Shown: one piece after another, positions 5,749-8,548 of the stretch
Numbering within the stretch: the first letter of the stretch is position 1
How the letters are laid out: each line of letters opens with the position of its first letter
Source of the DNA: Candidatus Hydrogenedentota bacterium
GTDB lineage: Bacteria > Hydrogenedentota > Hydrogenedentia > Hydrogenedentales > SLHB01
NCBI GenBank assembly: GCA_013349485.1
Contig: DUZM01000273.1
Coordinates: 1-8,548, forward strand
Reading direction: 5' to 3'
DNA: 8,548 nucleotides
Notes under the pieces: generated by a model
Seen by the model: the letters and a program-made list of their open reading frames with translations, nothing else
Databases searched by the model: none
Told to the model about the DNA's origin: nothing
Program-made: the position numbers and the translations under genes

Positions 5749-6580
5749 CCTGCTTGCAATACTATGTGTTGCCGCAAGCGCGACCCTGTTCAACGAACGG
5801 GTCGAGGAAGCCCATGCCTTGCTCGAACAAGGCGATGCCGACGGCGCCCTGGCCGCCTATCGGAATCTTCAGACCGACGAGCCCGAGTCGGACCTGCTGC
5901 ACTACAGCATCGGATGCGCCCAGTATGAGAAGAGCATGGCCGACGCCAGCGCAGGCGCCGCCGAAGGCGCTGTCGAGCTTTTGAGCGAGGCCGAGAAATC
6001 GCTTGCCAAGGTTGCGGCAAGTCCGGACGCCGCAATCCGCGAGCGGGGCGGCTACAACCGCGCGAATTGCAGAGCCCAACTCGCCAAACAGGCTGCCGTC
6101 GCCGGGCAATACGAATTGGCTGCCGAGAAATTCCAAGAAGCCCTCGCCGCGTACGACGATTTCCTCCGGCTCTATCCCGACCACAAAGACGCCCGACACA
6201 ACCGCGACCACATTCGCTACCTGCTCAAAAAGATGCTCCAGAATCCGCCCGACCAGCAAGGTCAAAACGGCGATCGGAACGAACAACAGGACGGTGACCA
6301 ACAGAAGCAACAAGAAAGCAAAGACGATCAGCAAGCGCAACAGAGCGGTGAGGAAGAAGAGCAGCGGGAAGTCGACCAACAGAACGAACCGGCGCCTTCT
6401 GAACCCGATCAACAGCCACAAGACAAATCCCAAGAGCAGGGAGCCGAAGAGGAGGAGCAACAGGACCTCGACCGGCGCAATATTGAAGCGATCCTCGACT
6501 CCCTCGAGGATCTGGATCAGCGAGAGCTCTACGAAACGAAGTCCAAACAGGGTGGATATGCCAGCGGGGATTGGTGGTAA
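5741..6580 (+). CDS. batC: BatC-like periplasmic TPR protein with Gln/Glu-rich linker
   Basis: A 279-residue protein overlapping the end of batB by 8 bases. Residues 1-15 form a signal peptide (MLSLLAILCVAASAT). TPR-like helices follow: VEEAHALLEQGDADGALAAY at 21-40, then a broken repeat with RGGYNRANCRAQLAKQA near 102-118 and QYELAAEKFQEALAAYDDFL at 123-142, closing with the family ending DARHNRDHIRYLLKK. Residues about 170-242 are a low-complexity, highly acidic and Gln-rich linker with little hydrophobic content. After it comes a conserved-looking tail, RRNIEAILDSLEDLDQRELY, and an unusual GDWW C-terminus. This order (signal, TPR, acidic linker, short helix) is the BatC pattern. It probably acts as a periplasmic scaffold for the VWA proteins; the client is unknown. 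No membrane anchor other than the signal region is seen. Confidence 0.85.
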   Translation: MLSLLAILCVAASATLFNERVEEAHALLEQGDADGALAAYRNLQTDEPESDLLHYSIGCAQYEKSMADASAGAAEGAVELLSEAEKSLAKVAASPDAAIRERGGYNRANCRAQLAKQAAVAGQYELAAEKFQEALAAYDDFLRLYPDHKDARHNRDHIRYLLKKMLQNPPDQQGQNGDRNEQQDGDQQKQQESKDDQQAQQSGEEEEQREVDQQNEPAPSEPDQQPQDKSQEQGAEEEEQQDLDRRNIEAILDSLEDLDQRELYETKSKQGGYASGDWW

Positions 6581-8364
6581 TGGCTAAGTTCTTGTACATA
6601 GCCGTCGCGCTTACGGCCCTTTCGGCGACCGCCGCCGACCCTTCCGTGACGGCCCGGGTAGACCAAACCACCGTCTCCGTCAATACGCGTTTCGTCCTAA
6701 CCGTCGAAGTCGAAGGAGAGCAGCTTGGCGAGCCGGTTATACCTGAAGTAGACGGGCTCATAATCGACACGCAGGCGTCCATTACTTCTGAGGAGTTCTC
6801 GTTTTCGAGCGGCACACGCATGCGCCGCAGCAAGGTGCGCGGTTACTACGCCGCAGCAACCAAGACGGGGCGCATCGAGATTCCGCCTATCGGTGTCCGC
6901 GTAGACGGCGAAATGCGCTACTCGGAGCCCATCGTGTTGACTGCGGTCAAGGGTGCAGCCGTTCCTCCCGAACAGGACAGCGGCAGTTCGCGCGACAGCA
7001 GGGGCGCGCCGAGCGGGCGCCAGTCCTCGGCGGAACTCACCTGGGAAGATCTTGTTTTCCTGCGAAGCGACGTGAACAAGAACGAGGTTTTCCAAGGCCA
7101 GCCTTTGGTGCTTACGCTCTCGGTGTGGCAATTGGCCGACACAAACCTAAGGCGATCGCACGGCAACGATCTCCGCGGCGAGCCCGCTATGGAAGGCTTC
7201 TACCAGAGCGAGGTCCGTGTAAACGAGACCTATGAAGTCTTGAATGGGCGCCCCTACAAGGTCATCCAGTACCAACGAACGCTGTATCCGACCACCACCG
7301 GCAAACTGACTATCGGTTCCTGGCAATGGACGGGGATCGTGCAGTGGGGCATCTCCTTGTTTAATCGACAGCGGCACGAGTTCCAGCTCGCCACGCCGGA
7401 ACATGAAATCCTCGTGAAGCCGCTCCCGCCGCCGCCCGCAGACTTCAGCGGCGCCGTAGGCCGATTTGAACTCGCCGCGAACGTAAGCCAGCGCGAAGCG
7501 ATGCAAGGCGTACCCATGAAACTCGTGGTCGAGATCCGCGGCGAGGGCAATCCCGACGCCATTGGCGAGCCGCAAATAGACAAGATCGAAAACGCGCACA
7601 CGTCTGAACCCGATCGCGAAGCCGAGACAGACGGTCCCAGCGCAGTAAAACGGTTTACTTACGCGATTACGCCGTTGGAAAGAGGCGCCCTTACCATCCC
7701 AGCAGTGCGTTTCTGCTACTTCGACCCGGAAAAGGCCCAATACGAGACGGCCAGCGAAGGGCCGTTCACCGTCCCCGTGCTGGCCGCACCCGAGCAGCGC
7801 ACCGTCGTGTTCCTGCCCGAGTCCCCCGACGGCAAACACGCGACCGTCGACGTGCTCGGACCAGGCATACTGCCCGAAATCGCCGCGCCGGGGCCGCTGC
7901 GTCCCTCGCGGCCTTCCCCGGTGATGGCCCCGGCCTTATTGGCGGCCCCGGTGCTCGGCTACGTCGGGTTTACTCTGGCCCTGCGCCGCAAACGGCGTTT
8001 CGAAAACGACACCGCGTTCGCGCGGGCTTACCGGGCGCGCGCGACCTGCCGGAAACGACTCCGCGCGGTAGCCGGTTGCGAAGACGCGCCGGACGCCCTG
8101 TACCGGGCACTCGTCGGATTCCTGGCCGACAAACTGGGCATCGAAGAAGCCGGGCTCACTTCGAACGATGCGGAGCGTGCCCTGACGGCACGGCGCGCCA
8201 ATGCCGAACTGGCGAATACGTTTTTGCGGATCTTGCGGGCGTGCGAGCGCGCCCGATACGGGGGCGCTCAGTTGTCGCAAGACGAAGTGCACGCCCTGAG
8301 CCATGCCGCCCTAACGAATCTCGATGCGCTCGATGGCGCGCTCGGAAAGGAGCGGACCACATGA
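6580..8364 (+). CDS. batD: BatD family protein
   Basis: A 594-residue protein whose ATG shares one base with the batC stop (TAATG); GGGGA at 6566-6570 is the ribosome site, and TTG 6571 or GTG 6574 are less likely in-frame starts. A signal peptide (1-19, cleavage probably after ATAA) is followed by two periplasmic beta-rich modules. The first starts with VTARVDQTTVSVNTRFVLTV. The central region has WEDLVFLRSDVNKNEVFQGQ at 155-174. The second opens with PPPPADFSGAVGRFELAA (282-299), the most diagnostic BatD motif, then EIRGEGNPDAIGEP and the FTYAITPLERGALTIPAVRF strand pair with YFDPEKAQYET. A membrane helix lies at about 448-468, followed by LRRKRR and a helical cytosolic tail of about 120 residues (ALYRALVGFLADKLGI, then CERARYGG) resembling the tail of the shorter protein at 2694-3611. 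BatD proteins are integral partners of BatA/B; their biochemical role is not established. Confidence 0.93.
   Translation: MAKFLYIAVALTALSATAADPSVTARVDQTTVSVNTRFVLTVEVEGEQLGEPVIPEVDGLIIDTQASITSEEFSFSSGTRMRRSKVRGYYAAATKTGRIEIPPIGVRVDGEMRYSEPIVLTAVKGAAVPPEQDSGSSRDSRGAPSGRQSSAELTWEDLVFLRSDVNKNEVFQGQPLVLTLSVWQLADTNLRRSHGNDLRGEPAMEGFYQSEVRVNETYEVLNGRPYKVIQYQRTLYPTTTGKLTIGSWQWTGIVQWGISLFNRQRHEFQLATPEHEILVKPLPPPPADFSGAVGRFELAANVSQREAMQGVPMKLVVEIRGEGNPDAIGEPQIDKIENAHTSEPDREAETDGPSAVKRFTYAITPLERGALTIPAVRFCYFDPEKAQYETASEGPFTVPVLAAPEQRTVVFLPESPDGKHATVDVLGPGILPEIAAPGPLRPSRPSPVMAPALLAAPVLGYVGFTLALRRKRRFENDTAFARAYRARATCRKRLRAVAGCEDAPDALYRALVGFLADKLGIEEAGLTSNDAERALTARRANAELANTFLRILRACERARYGGAQLSQDEVHALSHAALTNLDALDGALGKERTT
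8346..8352 (+). promoter_or_regulatory. Ribosome binding site of the BatE gene
   Basis: AAAGGAG lies 8 bases before ATG 8361, within the last codons of batD, and supports the ATGA-overlap start. Confidence 0.8.
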
Positions 8365-8548
8365 ACGCCGTCTTTCTGGCCATAGCGGCAACGCTGGCCG
8401 CGAACGGGTTCGAGCGATCATTCGATCGTGCACTCGAAGAATACAAAGCCGGCGATTATGTGGCCGCGGCAGCAACGTACGAGCAGCTCATCGCGGAAGA
8501 CATCGTCCACCCCGCCGTGTTCTATAATCTGGGCAATGCCTACTATCG
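8361..8548 (+). CDS. batE: BatE-like TPR protein, N-terminal part (cut by window end)
   Basis: Only 62 codons are present and the 3' end lies outside the window. The start overlaps the batD stop by ATGA and has a good Shine-Dalgarno. Residues 1-14 (MNAVFLAIAATLAA) form a short signal peptide. The next part, ALEEYKAGDYVAAAATYEQL followed by HPAVFYNLGNAYY, is a clear TPR start with the pattern seen in BatE proteins, which carry TPRs and then membrane helices and an SH3-like end. The downstream domains cannot be seen, so a plain TPR protein remains possible. Position directly after batD is the usual place of batE, which supports the name. Confidence 0.8.
   Translation, partial: MNAVFLAIAATLAANGFERSFDRALEEYKAGDYVAAAATYEQLIAEDIVHPAVFYNLGNAYY

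Noticed and set aside
5762..6460. Minus-strand frame encoding a very Leu/Phe-rich, membrane-like protein
   Set aside because: It is the reverse reading of the Gln/Glu/Asp codons in the batC linker, which necessarily gives Leu, Phe and Val. The apparent membrane helices are an artefact of that composition.

Overview
The window holds most of a Bat (Bacteroides aerotolerance-type) operon. All its genes lie on the + strand: the tail of a MoxR AAA+ ATPase, a DUF58 protein, a TPR/parvulin-like membrane protein, a short BatD-like (DUF4381-like) protein, two von Willebrand factor A (VWA) membrane proteins (BatA, BatB), a TPR protein (BatC), a large BatD, and the first 62 codons of a second TPR protein (BatE). 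The genes are GC-rich. Signal peptides and membrane anchors throughout point to a Gram-negative-type envelope. The host is probably an uncultured or environmental lineage such as Planctomycetes/PVC or Hydrogenedentota-like bacteria. That placement is a low-confidence inference from gene content and style; no taxonomic marker is present.

Layout: 3-215 moxR 3' end; 216-437 a spacer of about 47% GC carrying a decayed GxxExxY-type element with 17-bp perfect inverted ends; 438-1316 DUF58; 1317-1425 a short lower-GC spacer with a doubtful 30-codon ORF; 1426-2697 TPR/PPIase-like; 2694-3611 short BatD-like; 3608-4660 BatA; 4657-5748 BatB; 5741-6580 BatC; 6580-8364 BatD; 8361-8548 BatE, cut by the window end. 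From 1426 onward every gene start overlaps the preceding stop (mostly by the four bases ATGA), so the genes are almost certainly co-transcribed and translationally coupled.

How they may work together (family knowledge plus inference): the MoxR ATPase would remodel or load metal on VWA/MIDAS partners. The DUF58 protein would be its cytosolic VWA-like partner. BatA and BatB present MIDAS-bearing VWA domains next to the membrane. BatC and BatE supply periplasmic TPR scaffolds. The two BatD-like proteins supply periplasmic beta-rich domains plus cytosolic helical tails. The substrate of such systems is not established; envelope stress tolerance or maturation of a protein complex is the usual suggestion.

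The most unusual points are the TPR/degenerate-parvulin gene built into the operon and the relic GxxExxY element that splits moxR from DUF58.
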